Source of the DNA: Verrucomicrobiota bacterium JB022 | GTDB taxonomy: Bacteria > Verrucomicrobiota > Verrucomicrobiia > Opitutales > Oceanipulchritudinaceae | Reading direction: 5' to 3' | Assembly: GCA_030673845.1 (NCBI GenBank) | Contig: JAUTCQ010000012.1 | Span: 124,001-188,000, forward strand | DNA: 64,000 nucleotides | Part shown: positions 1 through 9,130 of the stretch, piece by piece | Numbering within the stretch: the first letter of the stretch is position 1 | Layout: every line of letters begins with the position of its first letter | Notes under the pieces: model-generated | The model's input: only the letters and a program-made list of their open reading frames with translations | What the model was told of the DNA's origin: nothing | Databases searched by the model: none | Position numbers and translations under genes: made by a program

Positions 1-899
1 CGACGACCCGCTATGCGCCGATCAAGATCGTGTGCGAGCGCAAGCAGCAGAAGGCCGCCGAAAAAGCTCTCGCCGCCGCACAGGCCGATCTGGATCGCGT
101 GGAATGGGTCGACCTGCCTTCCAATGACGCCTGGATCCGCGACTTCGGCCCCACCTTCGTCAAGCACCGCGAGACGGGCAAGCTGGCGATGGTCGACTGG
201 CAATACAACGCCTGGGGCGGCAAGTTCGCACCGTGGGATGAGGACAGTGCATTGGTCGAGCGACTGGAAGAGCGCTTGGAGATTCCGCGCTTTGCGGCAC
301 CTTTTATCTGCGAAGGCGGCGCGCTGGAGGTCAATGGCCAAGGCCTGTGCCTCACGACCGAGAGCGTGTTGCTCAACCACAACCGCAATCGCGAACTGAC
401 CGAGCCGACGATCACGCGCTACCTCAAGGAGTTCCTCGGCATGCGCGAAGTGGCGTGGCTGGAGCGTGGGCAGGCGACCGACGACACCGATGGGCACATC
501 GACACACTGGCCCGCTTTTTCAAGGACGACGGCATCGTCGCCATCGTGACCGAAGACAGCCGTCACCACGACTACGCCGCCCTGCAGGGCAACCGGGAGC
601 GTCTGGAGGGCTTGCGCACGGCTTCGGGTGGTCGTTTCGATCTCGCCTGGCTTCCCCTGCCCGAGCCGATCCATGTGCCGGGCGCGCGCGAAGAGTTCCT
701 GCCCGCCAGCTACGCGAATTTCCTGATCGTAAATGACGGGGTGCTCGTGCCGGTGTATGGCCAGCCCAAGCTCGACGACCGCGCCTGCGGCATCCTGCAA
801 GAGCTGTTCCCCCGGCACGAAGTAGTAGGCGTCTCCTGCCGCGAACTCGTCTGGGAAGGCGGCGCGGCGCACTGCCTGAGCCAGCAGATGCCGCGCTGA
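1..899 (+). CDS. aguA: Agmatine deiminase (5'-truncated by window edge)
   Basis: The enzyme hydrolyses agmatine to N-carbamoylputrescine and ammonia, in the cytoplasmic arginine-to-polyamine route. The reading frame is already open at position 3, so the true start lies outside the window and roughly the first 60-90 residues are missing. The family hallmarks are present: an NDAWIRDFGPTF substrate-binding block, the DTDGHIDTLARF block carrying the catalytic Asp/His, and a C-terminal GGAAHCLSQQ segment holding the nucleophilic Cys (family form GG-x-x-H-C). A GTG at position 30 is in frame, but it is only an internal Val because the conserved strand runs upstream of it. The gene ends tail to tail with the universal stress gene, 3 nt away. 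Peptidyl-arginine deiminases share the fold, but the Cys block and length fit the agmatine type. Confidence 0.93.
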   Translation, partial: TTRYAPIKIVCERKQQKAAEKALAAAQADLDRVEWVDLPSNDAWIRDFGPTFVKHRETGKLAMVDWQYNAWGGKFAPWDEDSALVERLEERLEIPRFAAPFICEGGALEVNGQGLCLTTESVLLNHNRNRELTEPTITRYLKEFLGMREVAWLERGQATDDTDGHIDTLARFFKDDGIVAIVTEDSRHHDYAALQGNRERLEGLRTASGGRFDLAWLPLPEPIHVPGAREEFLPASYANFLIVNDGVLVPVYGQPKLDDRACGILQELFPRHEVVGVSCRELVWEGGAAHCLSQQMPR

Positions 900-902
900 T
901 TC

Positions 903-1763
903 TTAGCGGAAGAGCAGCACGGGGATCTGGCAGGTGCGCACGAGGGCCGTCGTCGTGCTGCCGACAAAGAACTCCCGCAGGCGCGATTGCCCGTAGGCTC
1001 CCATCACGAGCAGTTGCGCCTTTTCGCGGGCCACGACCTCAGGGATCACCTTTTCGGGGTCGCCCGGCGGCTGGTCGACCACCACGTTGCGGCCCGCCTT
1101 CTTCAGGCTCAGCTCTGCCGCTTCCAGCTCCAGCTTGGCCGCATTGGATTGGGTGCCAACGCAGAGCAGGCGAATCGAGAGACCTTCGAAGAGGGGCGAC
1201 GTAGCCGCATATTCTGCCGCCTTTCGCGCACTGGGGCCGCCGTCAAAGGCGATCACCGCGCGCTCGATGGGCTGGAAAGCCCGGGCCGCGACCAGCACCG
1301 GGTGCTTGCTCGTGCGGATGACGCGCTCGAGGTTGCTACCGAGGTGGCCCTTGTCGAAATTGGCATGCTCACCGCGCTTGCCGATCACGATCAGCTCATG
1401 CGTGGCCGCAAATTCGCTGACGGCGTCGGCCAGACGACCGTGTCGCGCTTCGGTCTGGATCTGCACGCCAGCGATTCCTGCCGCTTCGAGGCGCGCCTGC
1501 GCCGCCTGCAGGATCGCATCGGCCCGAGACTGCGCCACGCGCGATTTGGCCCGCTCCAGCGCCACGAGCTCGTCAGACAGCTTCTGCTGGGCATCCACGC
1601 CGATAATGCCGCTAAAGTCGGCCTGGTAGGCGGCCACGGGCACGGGCTCAAGCATGTGCAGCACGCGCACGTCGCCCTGCAGGCGCTTGGCCGCCCAGGC
1701 GGCGTGGTCGCAAATGCTTTCGGCGTAAACGGAGCCGTCGGTGCAAACGAGGAGCTTGTTCAT
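903..1763 (-). CDS. Tandem universal stress protein (two UspA domains)
   Basis: This is a cytoplasmic ATP-binding stress protein of 286 residues, the size of two fused UspA domains. The first domain opens with MNKLLVCTDGS and ends with VIGKRGEHANFDKGHLGS. The second opens with RAVIAFDGGPSARKA and ends with VMGAYGQSRLREFFVGSTT, a complete G-x2-G-x9-G-(S/T) nucleotide-binding motif. Both domains therefore look able to bind nucleotide. The gene follows the SulP transporter gene with an 18-nt gap on the same strand, a common SulP-Usp pairing that suggests a role in regulating or protecting anion transport. That role is inferred from context. No terminator is visible before the convergent agmatine deiminase gene. 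Confidence 0.92.
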   Translation of the reverse strand: MNKLLVCTDGSVYAESICDHAAWAAKRLQGDVRVLHMLEPVPVAAYQADFSGIIGVDAQQKLSDELVALERAKSRVAQSRADAILQAAQARLEAAGIAGVQIQTEARHGRLADAVSEFAATHELIVIGKRGEHANFDKGHLGSNLERVIRTSKHPVLVAARAFQPIERAVIAFDGGPSARKAAEYAATSPLFEGLSIRLLCVGTQSNAAKLELEAAELSLKKAGRNVVVDQPPGDPEKVIPEVVAREKAQLLVMGAYGQSRLREFFVGSTTTALVRTCQIPVLLFR

Positions 1764-1781
1764 GATCTGGCGGGGCTGGGG

Positions 1782-3344
1782 TTAGTGGGCGCCGGCATTG
1801 TCCATCGCGCCGGGCTTGTCGTGCTGGGCTAGGCGGAGCACGAGGGTCTTGCTGGCTTCGTTGAGGCCAACCAGTTCCACTTCAGCACCTTCGCGGCGGA
1901 ACTTCAAGACAACGCGGTCGAGCGCTGTGATCGAGGTCAAGTCCCACAGGTGGGCACGAGAGACGTCGATGCGGATGTTGGGCACCACTTCGGCAAAGTC
2001 GAAAGCCTCGGCAAACTTGCTGGCCGAGACAAAGAAGAGCTGCCCGTGCACGTGGTAGGTGCGCGTCTGCTTGTCGGCCGACAGCTCGGAGCTGACGTCG
2101 AGCAACTGCGAGATACGGTAGGCGAAAAAGAGCGCGCTGAGCAGCACGCCCACCCCCACGCCAAGTGCGAGGTTGTGCGTGAACACGACCGTAATGACCG
2201 TCGCGACCATCACGACGCTGGAGGTCTTGTTGTGCACCGTGAGGTTGCGGAACGAGGCCCAGTTGAAGGTGCCGATCGACACCATGATCATGACGGCCAC
2301 GAGCGCGGCCATCGGAATCTGTGCCACCCAATCGCCCAGCACCACGCAGAGGATCAGCAGAAAGATACCGGCACAGAAGGTGGAGAGACGCCCGCGACCG
2401 CCGGATTTCACGTTGATGACCGATTGGCCGATCATGGCGCAGCCCGCCATGCCGCCAATCAGGCCGGTGGCGAGGTTGGCAATCCCTTGGCCGGTGCACT
2501 CGCGGTTCTTGTCGGAGCTGGTATCAGTCAGGTCGTCGACGATCGTAGAGGTCATCAGCGACTCCAGCAGGCCCACCACCGCCAGCGGCACTGAATACGG
2601 CAGGATGATCAGCAGCGTCTCCAGGTTCAGCGGGATGTCGGGCAGGAGGAAAGTCGGGAGGGCGTCCGGCAGTTGGCCCATGTCGCCCACCGTGCGCAGG
2701 AGGTCGTTTTCGCCCCAGCCGAGGGTCATCGAGAGGATCGTCAGCACAATGATGCAGACCAGCGGCGACGGCACGGCCTTGGTCAGGCGCGGCAGGCCGT
2801 AGATGATGGCCAGGCCGCCCGCCACGCAGGCATACATAAGCGCCCCCTGCCCTTTGAACTCCGGCAGCTGGGCCATGAAGATGAGGATCGCCAGCGCGTT
2901 GACGAAGCCGACCACGACCGAGCGCGAGACGAACATCATCAGGTTGCCGAGCTTGAAGACACCCGCCAACACCTGGATCACGCCTGTCAGCAGCGTGGCG
3001 GCGAGCAGGTATTGCAAGCCGTGCTCTTTGACCAGCGTCACCATCAGCAGAGCCATGGCCCCGGTGGCGGCGGAGATCATGCCCGGGCGGCCGCCGACGA
3101 AGGCAATCACCACAGCCATGCTGAAGGAGGCGTAAAGGCCCACCTGGGGGTCGACCCCGGCGATGATGGAGAAAGCGATGGCTTCCGGGATCAGGGCAAG
3201 CGCCACCACGGCCCCGGCCACGACGTCGCGCACAGGGTTACCGAACCATTGTTCTCGGTAAGTCATAAAAAGCGTCAGGAAATATGAGACCAGCGCGGTG
3301 GGAAACGCCCAAAGCCGCGACAAAAGCGGCTTATGCAGAAGCAT
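1782..3344 (-). CDS. SulP family anion transporter with STAS domain
   Basis: This is an inner-membrane SLC26/SulP transporter for sulfate or bicarbonate. It has a multi-helix membrane domain of about 400 residues, starting at [20 protein letters not shown], followed by a C-terminal cytoplasmic STAS domain (about residues 420-510). Typical SulP motifs include [21 protein letters not shown] and the region [19 protein letters not shown]. Substrate cannot be read from sequence; verrucomicrobial SulPs next to Usp genes may be BicA-like bicarbonate or sulfate carriers. The frame opens at 3344, but an in-frame ATG at 3266 ([11 protein letters not shown]) matches the usual SulP N-terminus, so the first 26 residues may not be translated. 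It is the first gene of a two-gene operon with the Usp gene. Confidence 0.93.
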   Translation of the reverse strand: MLLHKPLLSRLWAFPTALVSYFLTLFMTYREQWFGNPVRDVVAGAVVALALIPEAIAFSIIAGVDPQVGLYASFSMAVVIAFVGGRPGMISAATGAMALLMVTLVKEHGLQYLLAATLLTGVIQVLAGVFKLGNLMMFVSRSVVVGFVNALAILIFMAQLPEFKGQGALMYACVAGGLAIIYGLPRLTKAVPSPLVCIIVLTILSMTLGWGENDLLRTVGDMGQLPDALPTFLLPDIPLNLETLLIILPYSVPLAVVGLLESLMTSTIVDDLTDTSSDKNRECTGQGIANLATGLIGGMAGCAMIGQSVINVKSGGRGRLSTFCAGIFLLILCVVLGDWVAQIPMAALVAVMIMVSIGTFNWASFRNLTVHNKTSSVVMVATVITVVFTHNLALGVGVGVLLSALFFAYRISQLLDVSSELSADKQTRTYHVHGQLFFVSASKFAEAFDFAEVVPNIRIDVSRAHLWDLTSITALDRVVLKFRREGAEVELVGLNEASKTLVLRLAQHDKPGAMDNAGAH

Positions 3345-3476
3345 CGAAGCCTGAGCGCAAGCCCAAAATCCCGGGTAGCAGCCGCACTCATACCGTCAGA
3401 ACGCCGCATCCGTTGCCATGCATAGCTTTAGCCACACAGTGGTAGTGTCCCTCTTCCCTCCAGCCCCGCTCCCCTT

Positions 3477-6017
3477 ATGTATCCGTATCCCCGTATCCTT
3501 TTGCTCGTGCTCTGCATGCTCGCTTCCTTGCTCCACGCCAACCCCTACCAGACCGTTGCCCCCGGCGCAGATGCCTTTGCGCTGATCCAAGGCGGGCGGG
3601 CCGTACCGCTGGCCTTGGGCGCGTCGACGCCACCCCAGGTGCGCCGAGCCGCTGAAGACCTCGCCCAAGACATCGAACGCGTGACGGGCCAGCGCCCGCA
3701 GATCCTCGATCTGGAGGCGGTCGGGCAAAAACCGGCCTTGGTGGTCAAGCTGGCGGAGAAAGGCAGTGCGTTGCAAGGCCAGTGGGAGGCCTTCACGATC
3801 GGCGCGGAAGGTCAGCAACTCGTGATCACAGGCAGCGACATGCGGGGCGCGATTTTCGGGATTTACGAAGTGTCTCAGGCCATCGGCGTCTCCCCCTGGC
3901 ATTGGTGGGACGACGTGCCGGTGGCGCGAAACCCCGAGGTGGCCCTACCCCGCGCACTGCACCGGCAAGGCTCGCCATCGGTCAAATACCGAGGCATCTT
4001 CATCAACGATGAGGATTGGGGCCTGCACCCGTGGGCGGCGCACACCTTCGACCCCGAGCTGGGCGACATTGGCCCAAAGACTTACGAGCGCGTCTTTGAG
4101 CTGTTGCTGCGCCTGAAGGCCAACACGCTCTGGCCGGCGATGCATGAGGTGACGAAAGCTTTCAACCTCTACCCGGAAAACGCCCGACTGGCCGATGCCT
4201 ACGGAATCGTGATGGGATCATCGCACGCCGAGCCGATGCTGCGTAACAACGTGACCGAATGGACGCTACCGCACAGCCACTTCAACTACGCCACCCACGC
4301 AGAGGCAGTGCGCGACTACTGGGAGGGTCGGGCCGAGGCCAACGGCGGCTATGAGAATATCTACACGCTGGGCATGCGCGGCATCCACGATTCGGGCATG
4401 ACGGCCGGGCGCGATACCTCGGAGAAGGTGGCCACGCTGGAGAAAATCATCTCCGATCAGCGCGACATTCTGCGCCGTCACGTGAGCGAGGATGTCGAGC
4501 AGGTGCCGCAGGTCTTTACGCCCTACAAGGAGGTGCTGGAGCTCTACCGCGCGGGGCTTAAAGTGCCGGACGACGTCACCCTCGTATGGCCCGACGACAA
4601 CCACGGCTACATCCGCCACTTCCCGACCGCCCGGGAGCGCGCGCGAGACGGAGGTTCGGGGATTTATTACCACGTCTCCTACCTTGGCTCCCCCCTCTCC
4701 TATCTTTGGCTGTCGACCACCCCTCCGGCGGTCATCTGGTCGGAAATGTCGAAGGCCTACGCGTTGGGTGCGCGCGAGCTCTGGATCCTGAACGTGGGCG
4801 ACATCAAGCCGGCGGAGGTCAGCATCGAGCTGTTTCTGCAAATGGCGTGGGACATCGACCGCTGGAATGTCGACACGCTCGACCGCTTCCTCGTCACCTG
4901 GGCGGCGCGCGAATTCGGGCCGGAGCAGGCGGAAGAGATCGCCGAGATCATGTGCGGCTACTACCGGCTCAATTTCCAGCGTCGGCCGGAGCACCTGCAA
5001 TGGTGGCTGCCGCATAGCCGCGAACGGGGAAGCCCGCTGACGACGGAGGAAGCAGACGAGCGTCTGGCGGCTTTCGCCTCACTGGCCGCCCGGGCAGAAG
5101 CAGTCGAGGCTCGCCTGCCCAGCGAGATGCGCGACGCCTTTTATCAGCTGGTGCTCTATCCGGTGGCAGCGAGCGACGCAGCCAACCAGGTCTATTTCTA
5201 CAACGAACGCTATGGCCGCCTCTTCAATGCCGAGATGGAGCTGCGTGGGCAATACGGCCTCAAGGCCCGCCTCGCCCACGAGCGAATCGAAGCGCTCACC
5301 CATCGCTACAACCACGAGATCGCGGGCGGCAAATGGCAGCGCTTTATGGCCCCGGAACCGGCGGACAACATGTGGCGCTCTTACCGCACCGCAGTGCCGA
5401 TCCTGCCGGCCGAGGGCATGGTAGACCGCGAACTGCGCCCCGAGCTGTTCCCGGCGGAAGATGTGGGCGGCCTGCTGGACAAGGCACGCGAGCAACCGTC
5501 CCGTTTTGTCGAGCACGACGGCATCGTGGCGATGGAGGCGGAGCACTTCAGCCGTGCGGGCAGCATCGGGGACGCGGCCTGGGCAGTCGTGCCCGAGCTG
5601 GGACGCACGGGCGATGCCGTCACGGTATTGCCGGTGACGACGGCCTCCACGGCCCCGGGAGAAGGCGCATGGCTCGAATACGATTTCGCCACGCAAACCA
5701 GCGGCGACGCGACCCTCACGATCTACCTCCTGCCAACCTTCCCTATCGACTCGGCCCACGGGCTGCGCCTGGCGGTTTCAGTCGACGGTGGCGAGCCCCA
5801 GCCGGTCGAGCTGGTCCGCGAAACGGGTGATACGGAGTGGAAGCAGGCCGTGCTCAACGCCTCGGTGCAGGTATCCTTGCCCCTGAACGCCCTGCAAGCC
5901 GGCCCCCACCGCCTGCGCCTCCACCAGGTAGATCCGGGTGTGGTCGTCGACAAGCTGGTCGTCCACTTCGGCGAGCTGCCGGGCAGCTACCTGGGGCCAA
6001 AAGAGACGGTAGAGTAG
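3477..6017 (+). CDS. GH115 alpha-glucuronidase, secreted
   Basis: This is an exported glycoside hydrolase family 115 enzyme of 846 residues, the usual family size. The family removes (4-O-methyl-)glucuronic acid from xylan, and some members act on arabinogalactan. A signal peptide with core ILLLVLCMLASLLHA ends near residue 21. GH115 blocks include KYRGIFINDEDWGLHPWAA (from about residue 170), the following LKANTLWPAMHEVTKAF, and WPDDNHGYIRHFP (about residue 370). The C-terminal 180 residues (starting VAMEAEHFSRAG) form the carbohydrate-binding-like module typical of the family. It converges with the DeoR-type regulator gene 4 nt away. Given the rhamnose, arabinose and galactose genes downstream, its target here may be glucuronate on arabinogalactan side chains rather than xylan; that is inference. 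Confidence 0.93.
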   Translation: MYPYPRILLLVLCMLASLLHANPYQTVAPGADAFALIQGGRAVPLALGASTPPQVRRAAEDLAQDIERVTGQRPQILDLEAVGQKPALVVKLAEKGSALQGQWEAFTIGAEGQQLVITGSDMRGAIFGIYEVSQAIGVSPWHWWDDVPVARNPEVALPRALHRQGSPSVKYRGIFINDEDWGLHPWAAHTFDPELGDIGPKTYERVFELLLRLKANTLWPAMHEVTKAFNLYPENARLADAYGIVMGSSHAEPMLRNNVTEWTLPHSHFNYATHAEAVRDYWEGRAEANGGYENIYTLGMRGIHDSGMTAGRDTSEKVATLEKIISDQRDILRRHVSEDVEQVPQVFTPYKEVLELYRAGLKVPDDVTLVWPDDNHGYIRHFPTARERARDGGSGIYYHVSYLGSPLSYLWLSTTPPAVIWSEMSKAYALGARELWILNVGDIKPAEVSIELFLQMAWDIDRWNVDTLDRFLVTWAAREFGPEQAEEIAEIMCGYYRLNFQRRPEHLQWWLPHSRERGSPLTTEEADERLAAFASLAARAEAVEARLPSEMRDAFYQLVLYPVAASDAANQVYFYNERYGRLFNAEMELRGQYGLKARLAHERIEALTHRYNHEIAGGKWQRFMAPEPADNMWRSYRTAVPILPAEGMVDRELRPELFPAEDVGGLLDKAREQPSRFVEHDGIVAMEAEHFSRAGSIGDAAWAVVPELGRTGDAVTVLPVTTASTAPGEGAWLEYDFATQTSGDATLTIYLLPTFPIDSAHGLRLAVSVDGGEPQPVELVRETGDTEWKQAVLNASVQVSLPLNALQAGPHRLRLHQVDPGVVVDKLVVHFGELPGSYLGPKETVE

Positions 6018-6021
6018 TAGA

Positions 6022-6777
6022 TTACCCGCCCACTTCGATACGGGCGGTGCCCAGGGCGGAGCGGAACTCCTCGGGCGGAGGCTGGTCGGTCACGACGACG
6101 TCGAGCTGATCGCAGCCGGCGAAATAGTAGGAAGAGCTGAGGCCGAACTTGTAGTGGTCGGCCAAAAGGATGACCTCGTCGGCCTGCTCGAAGAGAAAGC
6201 GCTTGAAGGCAGCCTGGGGCTCGGTGGCTTCACTGAGGCCGCGCGTGCGGTGGAGGCCGCGGCAAGAGAAGAAAATCTGGTCGATCCGGTAGCGGCGGGC
6301 CATGTCCATCGTGGCTGGGCCGGTGAAGCTAAGGGAGCGCCGGTCGAGATTACCGCCGAGCAGGATGAGGTTGACCTGCGAGAGGTGGCTGAGCTGAGTC
6401 ACGATCTTTTGCGCATGCGTGATCACCGTCAGCTCCTGATCTGGAAGTAGGCGGGCTAATGCCAGCGCGGTGGAGCTGGCGTCGAGGAAGATGCAGGATC
6501 GCGGCTTGATGAGCTGGAGTGCGCGCCGGGAAATCTTGGCCTTTTCTTTGATCTGCTGCCCCTCCCGCTCCTGGTAGTCCAATTCTCGGTCGAGGGCGAG
6601 GTCGAGCACGGCGCCGCCATGGGTGCGCTTGAGCTTGCCGGTCTCCTCCAGTTTCAGCAGATCCTTGCGCACCGTCTCCTCCGTCACGCCCAGCCGTTCG
6701 GCCAAAAGCGTCGTCCGTACCGCCCCTTCCAGCTGAAGGGTTTCGAGGATGGTTTGGTGTCTTTGTGAGGCCAGCAT
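6022..6777 (-). CDS. DeoR-family transcriptional regulator (candidate rhamnose regulator)
   Basis: This is a 251-residue sugar-phosphate-sensing repressor of the DeoR family. The N-terminal winged helix (residues 1-57) shows RHQTILETLQLEGAVRTTLL and the recognition helix VTEETVRKDLLKLEETGKL, followed by RTHGGAV, which is diagnostic of DeoR. The C-terminal effector domain has the D-A-S-S-T-A sugar-isomerase-like loop (FLDASSTALALARLL). It is transcribed divergently from the rhamnose operon across a 141-nt gap. DeoR-type regulators are known to control rhamnose catabolism in several phyla, so control of the adjacent operon is likely but inferred. It contains many Arg/Lys residues and no membrane segment. 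Confidence 0.9.
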   Translation of the reverse strand: MLASQRHQTILETLQLEGAVRTTLLAERLGVTEETVRKDLLKLEETGKLKRTHGGAVLDLALDRELDYQEREGQQIKEKAKISRRALQLIKPRSCIFLDASSTALALARLLPDQELTVITHAQKIVTQLSHLSQVNLILLGGNLDRRSLSFTGPATMDMARRYRIDQIFFSCRGLHRTRGLSEATEPQAAFKRFLFEQADEVILLADHYKFGLSSSYYFAGCDQLDVVVTDQPPPEEFRSALGTARIEVGG

Positions 6778-6872
6778 CTATCTCCGAATTTCTGTGTTTA
6801 GTTTTGACTTTGCAATCCGAAAGCGGCTTCCTCAAGGGGCGATCATCGGTCCAATCCCGACCTGTTAAAGAA

Positions 6873-6898
6873 CCCTACAGAGGCCCTACAGTTATACT
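6873..6898 (+). promoter_or_regulatory. Tandem direct repeat plus -10-like element upstream of rhamnose operon
   Basis: CCCTACAG occurs twice (6873-6880 and 6884-6891), an 11-nt period equal to one helical turn. It is followed at once by TATACT (6893-6898), a good -10 hexamer. The start codon of the aldolase fusion is at 6919. A same-face tandem repeat touching the -10 is what a repressor operator looks like, and the divergent DeoR-type regulator is the obvious candidate. No convincing -35 was found at 16-18 nt. The function is inferred. Confidence 0.4.
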
Positions 6899-6918
6899 CA
6901 CCCACTACGTCTACTCTT

Positions 6919-9120
6919 ATGATTCAGGATTTTAACGGTCAATACCGCCATGTGAACTACCTTTGGGACGACACCGTCGCAGCCAAGCTCGACCTGGTGG
7001 ACTTGCTCGTGTACCGTTCCAATCTGCTCGGTTCCGATCAGCGGATTACCAACACCGGCGGCGGCAACACGTCGTCGAAGATCACGGAGAAGGACCCTCT
7101 CACCGGTCAGGAAACCGAAGTGCTCTGGGTCAAGGGCTCGGGCGGCGACCTCCGCACCAGCAAGCGCGGCAACTTCTCCTCCCTCTACATGGACAAGCTG
7201 GAGGGCCTGAAGAATATTTACGGTGCCGAGGCCAATCGTGGCGTGAAGACCCCGATCGAAGATGCGATGGTGGACCTCTACCGCCACTGCACCTTCAACC
7301 TCAACCCGCGCGCTTCCTCGATCGACACGCCGCTGCACGCCTTCATCCCGGCCAAGCATGTCGACCACATGCACCCGAATTCGGTGATCGCGCTGGCCGC
7401 TGCCGCCAACTCCGAGGCGCTGACGAAGGAAATTTTTGGCGATTCCGTGGTATGGACGCCGTGGATGCGCCCGGGCTTCGAGCTGGGCCTGACGCTGGAG
7501 CGCGTGGCCCGCGAAAACCCGCAGGCCAAGGGCATCATCATGGGGCAGCACGGCCTGATCAACTGGGCCAACGACCCGAAGGAGTGCTACACCCTCACGC
7601 TCAACATCATCGAGCAGGCCGCCCGCTTCATCGAAGAAAAGGCAAAGACCAAGGTCTCCTTTGGCGGCGCCAAGGTGCAGAGCCTGCCGGCCGAACAGCG
7701 TGACGACCTCCTCGTGAGCGTGCTGCCGTGGCTGCGTGGCCAGACGGCCTTCCAGGGCAAGCCCATGATCGCGACCGTCCAGTATGACGAGAACGTGATG
7801 GACTACGCGAACAGCGCCGACGCGCCCCGCCTGTCCGAGCTCGGCACCTCCTGCCCCGACCACTTCCTGCGCACCAAGATCAAGCCGCTGTATGTGGACT
7901 TCGATCCGGCCAAGGACGACGCAGCCGCCCTGCAAGACAAGCTGGCCAAGGGCCTCGAAGCCTACCGCGCCGACTACGCGAAGTATTACGAGACCTGCCG
8001 CCACGCCAATTCCCCGGCGATGCGCAACCCCAACCCGACCGTCATCATCATCCCCGGCGTGGGCATGATCGGCTGGGGCAAGAACAAGAGCGAATCGCGC
8101 GTCACGGCTGAGTTCTACAACTGCGCCATCCACGTGATGCGCGGCGCGGAGGCGATGGACAAGTATATCGCCCTGCCCCAGCAGGAAGCTTTCGACATCG
8201 AATACTGGCTGCTCGAAGAGGCCAAGCTGCAGCGTATGCCCGCCGAGCAGGAGTATGCCCGCAAGGTGGCCGTGATCATCGGCGCCGGCGGCGGCATCGG
8301 CAAGGAAACCGCCATCCGCCTGGCCAAAGAGACCGCCCACGTGGTGTGTGTCGACTTGAAGGCTGAGCTGGCCCAGGAAACCGCCAAGGAGATCGAAGCC
8401 TCCGTGGGGATGGGCATCGGCGTGGCGGGCTCCGACATCAGCAACTGCGGCCCCGTAATCGGCCTGGCTTGCGACATTACCAAGCGCGACACCGTGCAGA
8501 CGATGCTGAAGCAGACGATCCTCGCCTACGGTGGCGTGGACTCCGTCGCGGTGACCGCCGGCATCTTCCCCTCGCCCGACAAGCAGGGCATGGTGCCCGA
8601 TGCGATGTGGGATGTGACCTTCCGCATCAACGTGGCCGGCGCTTACTTCGTGGCCAATGAAGCCGCCAAGGTCTGGAAGCAGCAGTCCCTCTCCGGCGGT
8701 GCTTTCGTGCTGACCACCAGCGCCAACGCCGTAGTCTCCAAGAAGGGCAGCCTGGCCTACGACACCAGCAAGGCCGCCGCCAACCACCTCGTGCGCGGCT
8801 TGGCAGTGGAGCTTGCTGGCCTGGCCCGCGTCAACGGCGTGGCCCCGGCGACCGTTGTGGCCGGCAGCTCGATGTTCCCGCGCGACCGCGTCATTTCTTC
8901 CCTCGTCAAATACGATATCCCGCACTCGGAAGATGAGGACACCGAGTCTCTGCGTGACAAGCTGGCGATGTTCTACGCCCAGCGCACGCTGACCAAGTCC
9001 CCCATCACTCCGGCCGACCAGGCCAAGGCCATCATCGCCCTGCTGGGCGAGCTCCTGCCCAAGACCACGGGCCAGGTGATTGCCGTGGACGGAGGCCTGA
9101 CCGAGGCATTCCTGCGTTAG
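6919..9120 (+). CDS. rhaEW: Bifunctional rhamnulose-1-phosphate aldolase / L-lactaldehyde dehydrogenase
   Basis: This fused cytoplasmic enzyme has 733 residues. The N-terminal class II aldolase/adducin-type domain (about residues 1-430) cleaves L-rhamnulose-1-phosphate to DHAP and L-lactaldehyde. It shows NTGGGNTSSK, the metal-site region HAFIPAKHVDHMHP and GQHGLINW. The C-terminal short-chain dehydrogenase domain (about 445-733) oxidises lactaldehyde to L-lactate. It has the NAD motif GAGGGIG near residue 452, catalytic Tyr/Lys in LAYDTSKAAANH, and a C-terminal GQVIAVDGGLTEAFLR typical of SDRs. This domain order is the known RhaEW fusion of Bacillus and Chloroflexus relatives. It is the first gene of the operon; the kinase gene follows after 10 nt. 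The product lactate is the substrate of LutABC encoded downstream. Confidence 0.95.
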   Translation: MIQDFNGQYRHVNYLWDDTVAAKLDLVDLLVYRSNLLGSDQRITNTGGGNTSSKITEKDPLTGQETEVLWVKGSGGDLRTSKRGNFSSLYMDKLEGLKNIYGAEANRGVKTPIEDAMVDLYRHCTFNLNPRASSIDTPLHAFIPAKHVDHMHPNSVIALAAAANSEALTKEIFGDSVVWTPWMRPGFELGLTLERVARENPQAKGIIMGQHGLINWANDPKECYTLTLNIIEQAARFIEEKAKTKVSFGGAKVQSLPAEQRDDLLVSVLPWLRGQTAFQGKPMIATVQYDENVMDYANSADAPRLSELGTSCPDHFLRTKIKPLYVDFDPAKDDAAALQDKLAKGLEAYRADYAKYYETCRHANSPAMRNPNPTVIIIPGVGMIGWGKNKSESRVTAEFYNCAIHVMRGAEAMDKYIALPQQEAFDIEYWLLEEAKLQRMPAEQEYARKVAVIIGAGGGIGKETAIRLAKETAHVVCVDLKAELAQETAKEIEASVGMGIGVAGSDISNCGPVIGLACDITKRDTVQTMLKQTILAYGGVDSVAVTAGIFPSPDKQGMVPDAMWDVTFRINVAGAYFVANEAAKVWKQQSLSGGAFVLTTSANAVVSKKGSLAYDTSKAAANHLVRGLAVELAGLARVNGVAPATVVAGSSMFPRDRVISSLVKYDIPHSEDEDTESLRDKLAMFYAQRTLTKSPITPADQAKAIIALLGELLPKTTGQVIAVDGGLTEAFLR

Positions 9121-9130
9121 AAACACTTAC

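Noticed and set aside
6898-9126. Long minus-strand frame opposite the aldolase/dehydrogenase fusion
   Set aside because: It is the antisense of a well supported enzyme with no recognisable product. The same applies to frames opposite the lyase-like gene (22257-24491), the GH42 gene (31735-33990) and the giant gene (56066-58387).
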